DNA of 64,000 bases from Trichoplax sp. H2 (taxonomy: Eukaryota; Placozoa; Uniplacotomia; Trichoplacea). This document shows positions 45,801-59,030 of this stretch, piece after piece. Location: the NCBI GenBank assembly GCA_003344405.1, contig NOWV01000267.1, positions 1 through 64,000 of the forward strand, given 5' to 3'. Made by a program: the position numbers and the translations under genes. Under the pieces are notes generated by a model that was not told where the DNA came from, made no database searches, and saw only the letters and a program-made list of their open reading frames with translations. The first letter of the stretch is position 1, and every line of letters begins with the position of its first letter.

Positions 45801-48800
45801 GACATATTATTTGGTCTTCTTTTTGACATGATATTTAATTTTGCTAATGATGATTAATTTAATTCTTTGCTTAATCAATCTCGTGGGATAACGATTTCAT
45901 TTGTGGTATGTGAGAAATAGATGCAATCAGATGAGAAAATATATATACTAATGTCCTGTGGATGGAAATATGACAATTAATACTGGTATGTGGTCATGCT
46001 TGTGGATTAATCAATCATCAACGAGTAAATTAATATTACCATTGATTAAACTACTTGTAGTTGGATAGAAGATACGGAGTAAAATTAAGAGAAAGATAGC
46101 AGATATTTGAATAATATACAATAGATGAACACTGATGCAAAATTACATCGTAAAGTAAATAAATGTAGAATTAATCCTAGTCTGTACATAACCTATTTCC
46201 TTTATGTTGATTCCAATAAGGGCTGAATAAATAAAACGGATGTAAGCTTATTCTATAATCATCCCATGTGAAGTAAATAATGGTGAACTATTTAAGTAAA
46301 GTTTAGCTATAAAAATTTGATGTTACTATCAACAGAATAATCCCAATAGAGCATAAATGAAAGAATATCAGAGTATAATAGCATATCCCAAGCAATTATA
46401 AATGCCAAATTGTATGATATTGAGTACGACTAAATTTGCTGAATAGCCTAGTAAAGGAAATTTTGAATATTAAGTGTAATACTGAATTCGATTAAAGGCT
46501 AAAATTACTAATGTTATCCAATAGTCTAGAAATATATTTTGAAGATAGATCTGTCAATGCTGATACATCATATGCTAAATTATATAGTAAAATGCTGTAC
46601 TTGCAGTTTATCCAATAATTCAATAAAAATGTGTTTGAAAAGGATCTCAATATTGCATTTATTTTTGATGAAGATTGTAGGAAGTAGATCCCCAATCTGT
46701 GAAATAGCTAGTCTGGTAAAAATTTGCTTTAAAATAGGTATAAACGCTAAATACTGGATTTATTGCTGAAATAGATTCCATGGATATTCCTTAATTAACT
46801 CAATGATCCAATGGAACTGTATTTCAAAATAGACATCAATGTTGCATTCCAAACTCGAGTACGGTATACAGAAGTAGATCACTAGATCGACCAAACCGTC
46901 TACTAAAGTATATTTTGAAAATAGACATTAATGCTAAATTATGTAACAAGAGAAATATAATCTACATCAGCCTAACACATTAAACTATTCTATGCAGATT
47001 GACGAATCCAATGAAACTGTATTTTAAAGTAGACATCAATGTTGCATTCCATGCTAGAGTACGGTATATAGAAGTAAATCAATTAATTCGCCAAACCGTC
47101 CACTGAAGTATATTTTGAAAATAGACATTAATACTACATTCTATAAAAAGAAAAACATAAACTATATTAACCTGGCAGATTATGCTATTCTATTGAGATT
47201 GACTAATATCAAAGCTATGCAACTATTATTTATTTATAAATATCATTGTGGATGAAGATCATTAAATAGTATCGATGTAAATACCATTTCTTAAATTTGA
47301 AAATATCCGATCTAGAAAGTAAAATTGATTTATACTTGATATTGCAAGCAAATGATATGATGTTATTTATATTACAAGCAAATTTAAGTCGTCAAGGTTA
47401 TTTGAAGGCGTTCAGAGTATCAACTTAGTGAGAAAATAGGAACCGTTTAAAATGATTAGAAGGATAGAATTAATTAATATTGCAAATAATATTGTAAAGA
47501 TGGATTATAGAGCCTTGAATATTGCTTTTCTATTCTAAAGCAATCCAGCTAGAATTGATGGTGCTGCCTGCCATATTGGTAGCTTAAGAATAACTTAAAC
47601 CTTCTTAGGGAAGTATTCATGGTCATAGCAAAAAGAAATGGTGAATTATCTGCGCCTAAGAAACTGATCTTCTTTCCTCATTAGCAGAATTCTACTGGAA
47701 ATAGCTTGCAATTAATTTACTCTCTTATTCAAATCTTTGAAAGCATTTGAAAGTGTTGCGGCGTAGAAACAACTACAGCCGTTTGAACTAATGCAATTTT
47801 CTGATTAGTAACAAATATTTTTGGCATTAGCATACTATCTAGATCGAGAAAAATAGATCTTCTTGACTTCCTGATAAGATACTACTAAAAATAGCTAGCC
47901 ATAGCTTAACTCTGATATCCAAGCCTTGGAATGAGTTGAAAGTAAAACATATCTAACGCGGCTATTTTAAAACTGTCTAATTTTCAAAACAGGTATGAAA
48001 GTTATGCAATAAAGCGGTAGGAGTAAAATAATTAAAGATGAACACTCGGAACCATCAATAGCTGATATGTCAACTTGAGAAATGCTGAGGAATATCGCTG
48101 CTCAAAATATGATCATTATATTCTATCATTCTTGCCCTTTTGACTTTTAATTATAGCAGTATGAGCTAATTAGATCATAAACTATTATTATCACCTAATA
48201 ATAAAAGATAGCACTGGCTTAAAATTAAAGTGATCGCTTATTATATCGACGGTTGACCACCTGCATATTCGAGATTTCAGCCTGATTAACAAGCAATAGG
48301 CTAAATAGTTCTAGTAAATTTTGTAGAAGACGAGATTCATTTTAATCTAGGGATGTATTAGTCAAGGGATCGATAGGACAAAACTCATTACAAAACTAAA
48401 TGATAGCTACTCTTTTATGGAAAGTAACTCGAGATCTTTAATTCGATTGGGAAGTAATTGGTTGGATAGTAGTAGTAACTCTGTAGGAGAAATCAATTAT
48501 TTGAAATCTATCTTTGCAACGTGTAGGTGAGAAGAGCAATAAGACAGGATTCATTTGTTGGCTAAACGATAGCTATTCCCCTTGAATATAAAGTGATTGG
48601 AGATATTCAACCCGATTAAGAAGTAATGGATGAAATAGTTCTTATGACCCTGCAGAAAAGTGGATTTGCTATTGCAATCAATAAGCGAAAGAGACCAATA
48701 AGTATATTGGATAGCTAAACGGTAGCTACTACTTGATAGGAAATGAGGATAAAAATTCGCAGTCTGAATCTAATCATGAAATTGCCAATGTACACTCTAT

Positions 48801-50959
48801 TGAATTGGAAGATTATTACGGTAATTTCTATCAGCATGATGCAGAAAAGCAAGAATGGGATAAATAGGTAGAGAATCGATGATGGCAAAGTTTCAATAAA
48901 AAAAATAAAAACATTTAACAATCCATTGAAAAGAAAATAACTTTTAAACACGTCAAGTTCAATAGATGAGCAAGATAGGCTATAATATTACCGAACAATT
49001 TATCATTCTTACCTCTTCATGAAGGCTTAGTAATTGGCTATATCGAACGGATGAATGATAGACTCCGTTAGAGTAGATATTATAGGCCTAGGGAATAGAG
49101 AAGATAGAATAGAATAATGAACTGATTGGATGCATTGCAGTTAAATGGACTTAAAACATTGTTTTAGTCAGTTATGGAAGTCAATATTAAAGATGAGATT
49201 TTATTGATTTCGAAGTAGAACAATTCGTGGGTAAACAAGCAGCGGAATGAACAAAGACTGACGGAATAATCGTCATATGGAAGAGAGCGCAGTAAGAAGG
49301 GGAAAAATCCACTTGATCAACGTGTTTTGTCGAATTAAAATGGAGATCCAATTCTAGCTAGTATTAAACTATCTTGACTAAATAGGCTAGAGAAGTAATA
49401 GTATTGTAACTGTCATGGAGTTGACAAAAAACAAAATAGAGAAAGAAGAGCTTGCACGGAAAATAATGATAGCTATTTCTAATTGTCTGGATAGGTTTAC
49501 ACGCCTTTTTCGCCAAACGTAGTGTATGATTAGCTAAACTATAGCTTATTTTATGATTTCTTCAACATCTCTTGTTTGAACCAAGTAATGGTAGAATAAA
49601 ATAAAAAAATAAAAGAGTAAAATGCATCGATGTTCATTCTATTCAATGGTGGGTAAATTGGGTTATTTCTTTATGGTCTAGGGTGGATTATTTTCCACAT
49701 CGATATCAAAATGATCGTTAAAACGATTTTACGATACTAGTATCCCAATTTTGGGGGGCATTCATAACGATGAGAGAGGGTGAAAGAAATTGTTTGCCAG
49801 GGCTAAGATTTGTATGCCAATGAAATTAAGCTTATTTCTTGGTCATTTGATCCCATGTGGTCAAATTTATCACGTAAGCAGTATGTGCAAAAACTTGTCA
49901 TTAATCTTCAAATGCTAATCGTTTTTGACAGCTTCTTGTCACAACAGGGAGGTGTTTGATAGAGAAGAAGCCATAACGTAAGAAGAATCAAGCCTTTTGT
50001 GTATTACATGGCCAATTTATTTTACTCATGGCCATAGTTGAGATGAAATCGTGACTTTACTTGAAAGTTTAGGTTTTAAATTGAATCGATGCGAATCTTT
50101 CTTCTTCCTCTTCTATTACCGGAAAGACAAACACGACGTCTATAAAATTGGCCTTGATCGAAAACTTCCTACGCGATGATTCTTACATAGATCAATAGTC
50201 AGAAGAGTGGGGGAATGGTAGGATACACATTATGGATACTTTCAAAGTTTATGCTAGTACTACTCAGATCATAGGGGAACACTTGGTTACCATTTCTCCT
50301 GTAAGTTTAGATTAACTCCTTCAGAATAAAAATATTTAGACCAGAAAAATTATTGGATGGTATAATGATCTCCATTTAAAGTCGGAATGAATATCTTGTT
50401 CATGGTGACAGCCATTCCTTTTTCATTTGTTAATAGTCTAACTTTACTGTCGATCGCTCCACTAAATAATCATGTCAAGGATCAGCGTCTACGAATGGAG
50501 GGAGTTGCGAGAAATAATTTAAATCTCATACCAATAGCAATATTAGCCAGATGAGTCTTTGCCATTTCCGCCATGGATGACACATCTATTTCTTCATCTC
50601 TTGAATTGTCAAATGCTTCAAGGCAATCCAGACTGTATTTTGAGCCTGTCATTAATAATGGTATAGTGCTTCAACTGGCCTAGTTTACAGTTTTGGATAA
50701 CTTGATTATTTTACGAGAGGGTTGGATGAGAAATAAGATCAAAGTAAAAGGGAGGTGTTGAATTGATCTTTACCCTATAGTCTTGCTCAAGTGGTTGTCA
50801 TTTTAAGTGGAATTAAGGAATAGCTTTATCACCCTCTATTCTTATCTATCCTAAACTCTATTCTAATCCAAATAAGCAAGATATTAAGAAAAAACTTACC
50901 GTATAATTTTTGCCATCTTTATCCTTAAGGGTTTTGATATCAGGCACAGTAAAATACAT
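36841..50959 (-). CDS. SNX17: Sorting nexin 17 (PX-FERM cargo adaptor)
   Basis: Endosomal adaptor that binds PI3P through its PX domain and NPxY cargo tails through a FERM-like module, and recruits Retriever for recycling. Exons in gene order: 50900-50959, 49013-49087, 42966-43083, 42321-42385, 41487-41597, 41012-41099, 40328-40412, 39593-39662, 39405-39497, 39170-39310, 38970-39032, 38755-38850, 37421-37555, 37194-37250, 37038-37088, 36841-36945; all in phase, 470 aa, the same length as human SNX17. Landmarks: MYFTVPDI start; YNIYSNGVYHSSVRYSQLL and PPKKLFTLSAAQTDQRREQL in PX (about 1-108); FGLYIVQKKEN and SPYLSIANDD in the FERM part; IGLNLLHLQ; YNYGYIVFEMC in F3; SFEYLMSKEKLQWIS; basic linker; C-terminus NVIGDDDL. 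Introns 1 and 2 are 1.8 and 5.9 kb, unlike the small ones downstream. Confidence 0.94.
42421..42649. repeat. Four diverged ~59-bp tandem copies in SNX17 intron 3
   Basis: Copies begin at about 42421, 42480, 42538 and 42597, each with a CAGTCTTATAAATCAGATAG-like start and a GTAGATATAGCTCAAATCAG-like end. The array ends before the next exon (42966). Confidence 0.8.
43250..44550. repeat. Diverged tandem array, ~80-90-bp unit, about 13 copies
   Basis: The block CGAAAATGCTCTACT and variants recur near 43260, 43343, 43420, 43517, 43598, 43692, 43932, 44018, 44100, 44190, 44270, 44361 and 44530. Between them run AAATGATTTATCGTTTATTT and CATTGAAAAAGATGAATATGA variants. One 240-bp gap interrupts the spacing. 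Confidence 0.75.
45500..45830. repeat. Three diverged ~115-120-bp tandem copies
   Basis: ATAGCATTCTTGACGATTAC, ATAACATTCTCAAGAATTAC and ATAGCATTCTCGATAAGTAA mark copies near 45506, 45627 and 45739, each followed by GGCTTTTA(C/T)T(A/G)CTGCTATG. Confidence 0.7.
46528..47150. repeat. Higher-order repeat: ~100-bp monomers paired into 200-bp units
   Basis: Variants of GTATTTTGAAAATAGACATT recur near 46528, 46720, 46818, 46908, 47019 and 47108. Neighbouring monomers are only moderately alike, but 46818/47019 and 46908/47108 match closely at 200-201 bp, so a two-monomer block was duplicated after the monomers had diverged. Confidence 0.65.
48240..48760. repeat. Diverged tandem copies, ~150-170 bp
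   Basis: AAACGATAGCTACTC-like blocks at about 48397, 48567 and 48717, each after GGCTAAACGATAG or variants, with AAGTAATGGATGAAATAGTTCT-related text between them (shown here only in part: AAGTAATGGATGAAATAG). Confidence 0.55.
49088..50899 (-). other. First intron of SNX17
   Basis: GTAAGT donor after exon 1 and CCTAG acceptor before exon 2. AT-rich unique sequence; a short open stretch at ~50525-50600 has no splice partner or family resemblance. Confidence 0.55.
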
Positions 50960-51859
50960 AATGACAGAAAAATGGCCAACTGACTTACTGGATAGAAAGG
51001 ATGGGAAAGAAGGAGCAAATTAGACAAATTGAACTGTCAAAAAGAATATTGGGGAAAAATTGTTTATCTTGGCTGTGTTGTAGGAATTTTTAAGCTAATG
51101 TTGCCTGCATGCTATCGCTGTGGAAGTGTAAGTAAAATGTTGGAGGGACACTAACTACAGCTAGCAATACAAGTGTAGGCGCTCTACCTCATTCTAGTTA
51201 GCAAAATCATTTATTATTCTTTTATTAATTATTCGTATTATAATAATTTAAATGTTTCCTCTGACCTAATCAACAATAAAAACATACAACTATACAAATG
51301 ATAATTGTACGACATTGATGCTTTGTTTACATTTCTTGGGCAATGATGGATAAAAATGAATATCTCAAGAAACTTGTTAACGCAATAAATTGAATTCATT
51401 AATTGGCGCTAATCCATGGATAGGACTACGGGTAGTAGTTCATCTTTAGTCAGTTATACTTAAAAAGATAGAATCGATGGGGTCGATGATAAACTTGTCG
51501 TGACAGCAATTTCAGGGATATTATAGTAGTGAATTCTAATTTGAGGTAATAATCCAGGGGACAAGTTTCCAAAGTTTCCTTTTATTCCATTTAAGAGTCT
51601 TCTTTAGTTATATAATAATAGGAGCAAAAGAGAGGGAAGGAAAGTCTTTCCTAGCAATACGGTGAATAGAACTGATGATTGCTGTGATCAATATATTTCT
51701 ACGAAAGGATGGCATGGGTAGAATATAAAATAGTTATGACAAACTATTGCAGTTACGTAATAGAAGTACACAAAATGGTGATTGCTTCCAATTTGAGATA
51801 CTCAGAAAGCAACTTCATTGATCTAGTTAAGCATATATGGTATGAATACAATTTACCTC

Positions 51860-52185
51860 TCAAACAGTATGCAGAACACATCTTTCATATTGATTATGTG
51901 TAAGTATATCATAATCTGCGGTATATAATGAGGTAGGCCATTTTACGCTATAGTGCGGCATCTTCATTAATAGTGATAGCACTATATTTCTCAATAACTT
52001 GATTAATACGAGTACTATTTAGCTCTCAACAATATGTTAAACACATATCTTTTATATTGGTTTGGTGTAAGTACATCATAATTTGCGGTATACAATGCCA
52101 TGTTAGGCGATGTTAGGCTAAAATGCGGTACCTTAATATAGTGGTAGCACAACATTTTCGTTACAAAATAAATAATAGATTTAAA
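51860..52185. repeat. Two diverged ~165-bp tandem copies
   Basis: A block with AACACATCTTTCATATTG, GTAAGTATATCATAATCTGC and a GGCATCTTCATTAATAGTG tail near 51863 recurs as AACACATATCTTTTATATTG and GTAAGTACATCATAATTTGC near 52028. Confidence 0.7.
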
Positions 52186-52279
52186 TATAGATGTATCGTT
52201 CTTAGTCGTACTATCCCTTGTACACATGAAATAGACGTATGTAGAGATTTGAATCCACTATAATTACTGTATAGAAGGG

Positions 52280-53560
52280 GGGGGTGATATTTGCAAGTAG
52301 CTGGTTTGAATAGCTACCTTATTTTCTCTTAATAGTCTTAATGAAAATGTTATTATTATTATTAATAGATAGAGAACGCGGATGTATACCTGTAGATCAG
52401 CTAGGTAGAGAGAGAAAAACATTAACTATAAATACGGTAAATAAACAGATAGGCTTAATGATTGTTGTTATAGGTTATTTTCTGCTGGAGGGGAATGGTT
52501 GTATGAATAGATGATAAAATTGTCATTTCAAAACAATTTCTGATTCTACGTTTTAATTATAAATTAAATAAATATAGAGATAGAAATATTATAATTAGCT
52601 ATAGTATTACTAGTATGCGTGAATTATGGAGATTATAATCAACTTTAATCACTACGCGTAAGGACGGTGAATTTTAATTAGAGGGAATTCATGGAAGTAA
52701 CAGGTTCGTAAAGCTACATTCTATTCTCTTAACAGTCTTAATGGGGCAATATTATTATTTATAGATAATGCCATCTTAGGCTATAGTGAGCTATCTTCAT
52801 TATAAAATAAGTATAGATATAAATCTATCGTAATTAGTTATTCTACAGCTAGTATGCATGAATTATATGTATGGATCTAAATAATGGCTACACATAAGGA
52901 CAATAAATTTATTTAGAAGGAATTTATGAAAGTAACAGGCTTGAAAAGCTACGTTCTACTCTCTTAAGAGTCTTAATGGATATTATTATTTATAATAGAT
53001 AGAAAACGAAGATGTATACTGCGGATCAGCTAGGTAGAGAGAAAGGAACATTGACTATGAATACGGCAAATAAGCAGATAGGATTGATGATTGTTGCAGT
53101 AATCTAGTTGCTGCTAATAAGGAATGATTACACGGTAGATGATAAACTTGTCATTGCAAAACTATTTTAATTACGTAACAAGCGTAGTAGATTTAATTAG
53201 ATAAAGTTCATGGAAATCACAAGTTCGCAGAGCTGCATAATATTTCCTTTAATAGCACAATACGATTTGTAGATAGAGAGCGGTATTGCATAGATCAATC
53301 AAGTAGAGAGATAGAAAGTATTTACTATGAATACGTTTAACAGATGGACAGAATGGATAATTGTTTGTAGTAGGCTGGTTTTCAGTTAATTCTTCTAACC
53401 GAGGATGATTTGATAGGCAGATGACAAAGTTATAATTGTAGGACTAATGTCTTTTAGACGAATAAGGACGGCGGATTTTAATTAGAGGCAACTCAAAATG
53501 GTAGCAAGTTTGAAAAGTTACATAATCATTTAAAAAATTTAATGAACAATATTATTAATA
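52280..53560. repeat. Degenerate repeat family, about five copies spaced 235-400 bp
   Basis: Copies marked by GAAGTAACAGGTTCGTAAAG variants near 52290, 52690, 52926, 53210 and 53495, followed by CTCTTAACAGTCTTAATG and, in some copies, by GGATCAGCTAGGTAGAGAG. Confidence 0.65.
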
Positions 53561-56500
53561 GTTAGAGACTATCCTGATAAAGAGATGGAAAGTATTCACT
53601 AACAATAAAAATAATAATTATAACTGAATGGAATTGACGATTATTTGTAGAAGGTTAGTTTTCGAACAAGTCTGCTAAAGGAGAATGATTGCATGGGTAG
53701 AGGACAAAAGTCATGATAGGAGATGCAAGTAACAGATTATTCGATATCTTGCTATCCTTTTATATTGTATTATTTTTCCACATCAGTCTTACATGTATTC
53801 GATTGAAACTGTATTACGCTATCAACGCATATTCCAATAAAGCTTTGTTTTTCATTCCATATAGAATATATAACAAACTCACTTATTGTAGTTGTAAAAG
53901 ATGGCAAAGACTAATAAATACTTTGCTGATCGTTGATCAATATATTGAGTATTCCTTCGTTCATGACATTAATATATATGATTAGAGTAAAGACTACCGG
54001 CAGGTAATTTAATACCTAGCTATCAGTCTATGTATGTCACTATACTTGAATCTTATCATCTTTTTTTCATGCAATAGATTGAATTTATGCCCTGCTAACA
54101 ATGAGCATTCCGGCAATTATCTAAGGTTTAGTTAGTCAAATGAGAGTAATTCAATTCCCAATTTTTAGATCTTTAGATGGAGAGCTGACTATTATATGAC
54201 CTCTTTCTCTTCGGTGATATAATAAAGTATGAAATGTGGACTACCCCCAGCTATGCAAATGTACGTGCATAGCTTAAATAGTTTAGAATGTAGGCCTTTA
54301 GACGCAAAGTCTAGCTATTGCAAAAATGTACTAGCTTGTATAAATAAAAAATAGGATTAATTAAATATTGGATCACCATTAATATATTCAGAATACTAGT
54401 GCTATGTGTTTAGAAAGATTACTTAGATGAATGTCTTAAACATGGTATTAGAGTGCAGACTATATAAAAGAAATCGCATGATAGTATAAAGTATCTCATT
54501 TTTAACTTGGATACTAGTATTTACAATAATAACACGCTAACACAAGATTATCGAAGTATTTAGATCAAATTAAAAGGCTAACTGTTGGACTAGAAATAAA
54601 ATAATATTCCAGCTGTGTAAGTGTCTACATTAAATCCATTAGCATCTATGAAATAGGCTAATAATTATGTGAATTCCATTAAAATTCATTATTAAAATAA
54701 GAATCATTTTAACATTAGAATATTTGTCTTCCTGAAATCATCTTTCAAAATAGACAATTCGTCTAGAATCATGAAGGGATTGATATGTTTCATCATAGGT
54801 ATTTGTTGGCTTGTCAATAAAATTTTAAATCAATTTTATAGGCAGCATCTACTACTTTTAACTAAATCAGCTACTTTTTAAATATTATTCTCTGCACGAA
54901 TCTATGTTGATTAAAGACACTACATTGCTATAAAATACTAATAAGTTACGGAATAAACTGTTTGTGATACTTTTAAAATGGCATTTAAGTAAGCAACTAT
55001 CGGAAATCATCAATTTATACTTACGTCGGCAAGGAACTAGATCGCGTTGTCGATAAAATACAAATTGATTTAACGTTAGAATATTGATATTGTTGCCGAT
55101 GTCGTAGTAGCCGTAGTTAAAGTAAGCAACTCACGACTAAGTATTTCTGTTTGTTGGAAGCACTTGTGATAGGCTTGACAATAAAGCAGTTCAATACTAG
55201 AAATGAATATTGCTTTTTGATATCATACGCGTATGTAAAATAAGCAACATTTCAAGGATCATTACTTTATGCTATCCTGCTGAGTGTGAATTATGACATA
55301 ACCTGTCTGCGGATCATTATTCTATCGTAATACAAGATAACTCAGTCGAAGATACGTCCTACTGGAAATTAACAATAAATTAATTAAAATCCGAGTATAA
55401 GAGGGTAAAGTTCGCCAATGATTAAAGGATAAGACGTCGCCTTTGTCCTCTACTAGAATAGAACGTAAATTAGCCGCCGCCGTTACTCGGATAATACTTT
55501 CTCATAGCACTTTAGTTTGATTAAGCAAAAGTTGAGCAATAGCTAGGATTGCATTGAATTCAATATCAGAAAATTTACAATTAGCATGAATTAGAAATAG
55601 AATTTATGGACAATAATGTATATTCTTTTCATTAGCTACGCCCAGTTATTCAAATCGAATAGATCTACTGTATACCAGCTAGTTACCTCTTGTAATAAAT
55701 TGTATACTTGTACTGCTTTGTACCTGGCACAATTTTACTCGCTCTCTGTTCACTACTTTTGATATTTAAAATATTATACAAGCAAATCGACTAAGGTGAA
55801 AATCTGCTACGTTAATCGAAAGATTAATGTGTTAAGTAATCATGCTTCAGTCAGGACTGGGTATGTTATAAAGGTTGGCAATTTGAAAATGGGTAAAATA
55901 ACATGTAGTTTTTACCATTCACATTGTCATAATCCTAATACTGTAGAATAAATTAAGTGTTTCATGGCATATTGGATCAAAATGGGACTAGGCTATCAAA
56001 TTTATCTAATTTATATGTTGGTATGGCCTACCCTGGATAGTTTAGGTACGTAACAATTAATGACAGATATTCCGCTCCAAATCAAAAGTTAATATCCATA
56101 TTGATAGCTAAGTTTGCACTGACTATCATCATAGACGAGAATGTCAATGGCTTATAAACAGAGGAAGTACTCATCAAATTATGCTGTTACTTACAGAAAA
56201 AATAGGATTTAAATTTGTGCGATCTGGATTGATGATATTGATTCATAAGATAGAATCAGAAAAGGTATAAGCAAAAATTATCGAGGCAACATAACACTAG
56301 ATAATAATAAGCAACGTATTAGAATTTAAATTTAACCTTTATCGTTACTTTTATCCTTATAAACTTAATTCCAAGTCTTGGGCAAAAAGGAATGCTGTAA
56401 AAGAAACTAGAGGCGAGATTTTTAAAATAAAGGATCTTAACTACTCTTGACTTTATATTTATATATCTAAATGTGTTAACTGGAATAATTAACTAAGACT

Positions 56501-58539
56501 GAATGATTCAATAGGTAGAAAATAATAGACATAAACTGTGTTCAAATTTTAGCCAAGGATACTTTCCTAAATAGATTAAATAGTAAATAAATTTTCCATA
56601 ACAAAAAATAGAACAAGTAGAGATGAAAGCTGAAAATTTTCTCATCGATCTCTTTAAGCAATGAAATTTTTCGAGAAAGCAGTTGATATTTTTTTGCTTT
56701 TGAAATACAATATGCAATAATATATCAAATATAATGTTGTGATTGTCTTATAGTACAGTGAATAGATAAAAATTTGCACAGAAACAGAGATGAAATTATT
56801 GCTCTGATACGCAATTAATTGAAAGTATCTGATTTCTTATATGATTAATAAAACAGATTTATGTAGATTTTGATCGGTAGATTGTTTCTATTCGATTATA
56901 GAATACTTTATATTCAATTATGAGGGCAATATTTAAGTTTCTGCTACTGCAACAATGAAAATTACCAACAATATCTGAATTATCAGCAAATCATACGCAT
57001 TAATAATGATAGCTAAACATCTTCACGATGGAGTCTGATGCTAAATTTTACGATAAATGATTACATTTGTAGACACCTTGTCCAAGGGCATTCGATTAGC
57101 GGTAGAACGATATCTAAAAGCATATCGAAATTATTTTAATAGAGATATCCATATTATTAATAATCATTTACTATGGAGTAGATATTTATTAAATAGAAAT
57201 AATTTTACCCTCACCAATACTTCAATGCACATAACCATAGGATTTTCTATCCAAAAAGTAGTCGAATATGGTATTAATTTCAGCTCTTTTTCATATCTTT
57301 TTTAAATTTACCTATAGCAAGTTGTATATTATCTCATTATAGATAGCAGAAATAATAAAAATTAATATAATAATCACTCTAGACTGCATTAATGAGTTGG
57401 AAACTTCATGTACAGATCCGCCTATTCCGATAAAAATCTCGATTTGTTTGCATAAGTTTGTTATATTTATTTAAGCGATTATAGAGATAAGATTATTGGC
57501 TGGTTGCCGAGATAAACTCTTTCCAGTCTCGGGCTAATTACAGTCCGGTTGAATATTACTAAAGTTCAGCCAAACAATAGATTATTCTGGCTGGCAAGTT
57601 GTTGCAAATTCAATCTGTGATATAGCGTAATCTCTGCGAGTTTATAGTGCAAATAAATCGTCTGATGACTTTCTGCTAAAATTAATATTTGTGATGATAT
57701 TTAATAAGCATGATGCAATAGCGTTTCTAAATACGTATATCAGTATTATGGCCTCTGGTTATCGCATTTATATTTTTGAGATTATCTAGCTGATATCATT
57801 ATTGACTGATAGTCTGGATGCAGTATTTATTTGAAGTTTTCTTTCTGATTACTAAGTGGCGAAGGAAACACGACACTTCAGAAATTCTTTTAGCTAACTA
57901 ATTATTCATCATGAGAAAGTCTAAACACGGCTTTGAAGCATAAATTTAGTTAGAACGAAGTCGTGAACTGTTAGTAATTATTAGTCTGATTATGAGCCAG
58001 AAGTTTACTATTTGATCATTTTAGTATAAATTTCTATACTTATGTAGTTCATCATTTAAAACTACTTAGGTGTATTTGATGAATTTATACTAATATTTAA
58101 AGGAAACTCTCGGGTCAATTGACGGTAAAAAATGAGACAAAATTTACTTTTTATAAAGTATTTGGCTGAACCAGCGTATCATGCTTTTCTAACAAGACTG
58201 TTGCTCTTATTATACTCAGTAGGCAGTTATGTCACTTTGTATAAATTTCAGCCCATAATGCTTTGTTTGTAATTAAAAAAATTGCTTCGCTTATGCTAGC
58301 CGCCGTGTCAAACCTTGTACTACATTACGTTTATATCTGATCTTAAGATTAACAACAAAGCAATCTTAAAAGCTGATATCTACAATTATTTTCGATTAGT
58401 TCTATACATTGACTTTATTAGCGATAAAGTAATTTAATGTTTATAAATATAAAATAGCGCATTGTAGTGTACGGGTTATTAGCCCTAGGTTCGTAATCCT
58501 TCAACTCTAAATTCTGAATTGTTAAAATGGATCAAATCC

Positions 58540-58880
58540 CTAATAGGACACAAAATAGTCAACACCGTATAATTGACTTATAACAGTTAAGTTTATTAAC
58601 GTCCGTGCGTCGTCCGTCAGAGAAGAATTCCAATTTCTTCCCCTCATAATAACAGTCGAAAGTGGCTAAGATAAACCGGATAATAGACTTAGCCTCCACG
58701 ATAACAATTCTATACAACTTATACAAATTATCGTCAATTGCTCGTCTACAGTACATAGGAGTCATCAATCACATTAGTACATTGCTTAATAGCATTACTT
58801 AATATGGCAATCAACTACGGCCTTATATAGGACATACTTAATTAAGACATACAGTTCTACACAACATGCTATCATTGTAA
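58540..58880 (-). mobile_element. Possible LTR remnant of a retroelement
   Basis: Read on the minus strand, this block has a TATATAAGG box (58821-58829) and an AATAAA signal about 230 bp downstream (58592-58597), the spacing seen in LTRs. It is more GC-rich than its surroundings and begins TGT just after an open frame ends. I could not find matching TG...CA ends with a target-site duplication, or a polypurine tract, so the call is tentative. Confidence 0.3.
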
Positions 58881-58883
58881 TGC

Positions 58884-59030
58884 CTACACAAAACTACTGT
58901 AATTAGCTGAAATCACTACACGCATATTGGAATATCCTGGAAAGGGTGCTGGTGTACCTACTCTAACAGGTCTTCCAGTTAATGTGGCTTTACCATAAGA
59001 CATGTGTGGCAAGTCACGGGAGGCACGCAC
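58884..59030 (-). CDS. Orphan 48-codon open segment, exon-like or retroelement ORF end
   Basis: Open on the minus strand from a TCCTCTAG|GTG acceptor-like border at 59030 to a TAG at 58884. It reads VRASRDLPHMSYGKATLTGR then PVRVGTPAPFPGYSNM and on, a composition unlike translated AT-rich noise, in a locally GC-rich patch. I recognise no family. Lying immediately before the LTR-like block, it could be the end of a retroelement reading frame; alternatively it is an exon of an unrecognised gene. Confidence 0.3.
   Translation of the reverse strand: MRASRDLPHMSYGKATLTGRPVRVGTPAPFPGYSNMRVVISANYSSFV

Larger units (their letters stand above)
43084..49012 (-). other. 5.9-kb second intron of SNX17, a patchwork of degenerate repeats
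   Basis: Bounded by an acceptor before 43083 and a GTAAGA donor after 49013. It contains at least four separate families of diverged tandem repeats (listed individually) separated by unique AT-rich sequence. Open frames inside it are repeat by-products. No nested gene recognised. Confidence 0.75.
50960..58500. other. Gene-poor spacer upstream of SNX17
   Basis: 7.5 kb without a recognisable exon on either strand. The left part (51860-53600) carries two families of degenerate tandem repeats. At 54980-55250 AAGTAAGCAAC blocks recur with ~130-bp spacing, a weaker example. The rest looks like unique, very AT-rich sequence. Confidence 0.5.

Noticed and set aside
53713-53985. 90-codon plus-strand frame in the spacer
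   Set aside because: Low-complexity translation of AT-rich DNA next to degenerate repeats; no homology or splice sites.
58455-58500. tRNA-like GGTTCGTAATCC word
   Set aside because: The T-loop is imperfect and no cloverleaf stems or anticodon arm can be built around it.
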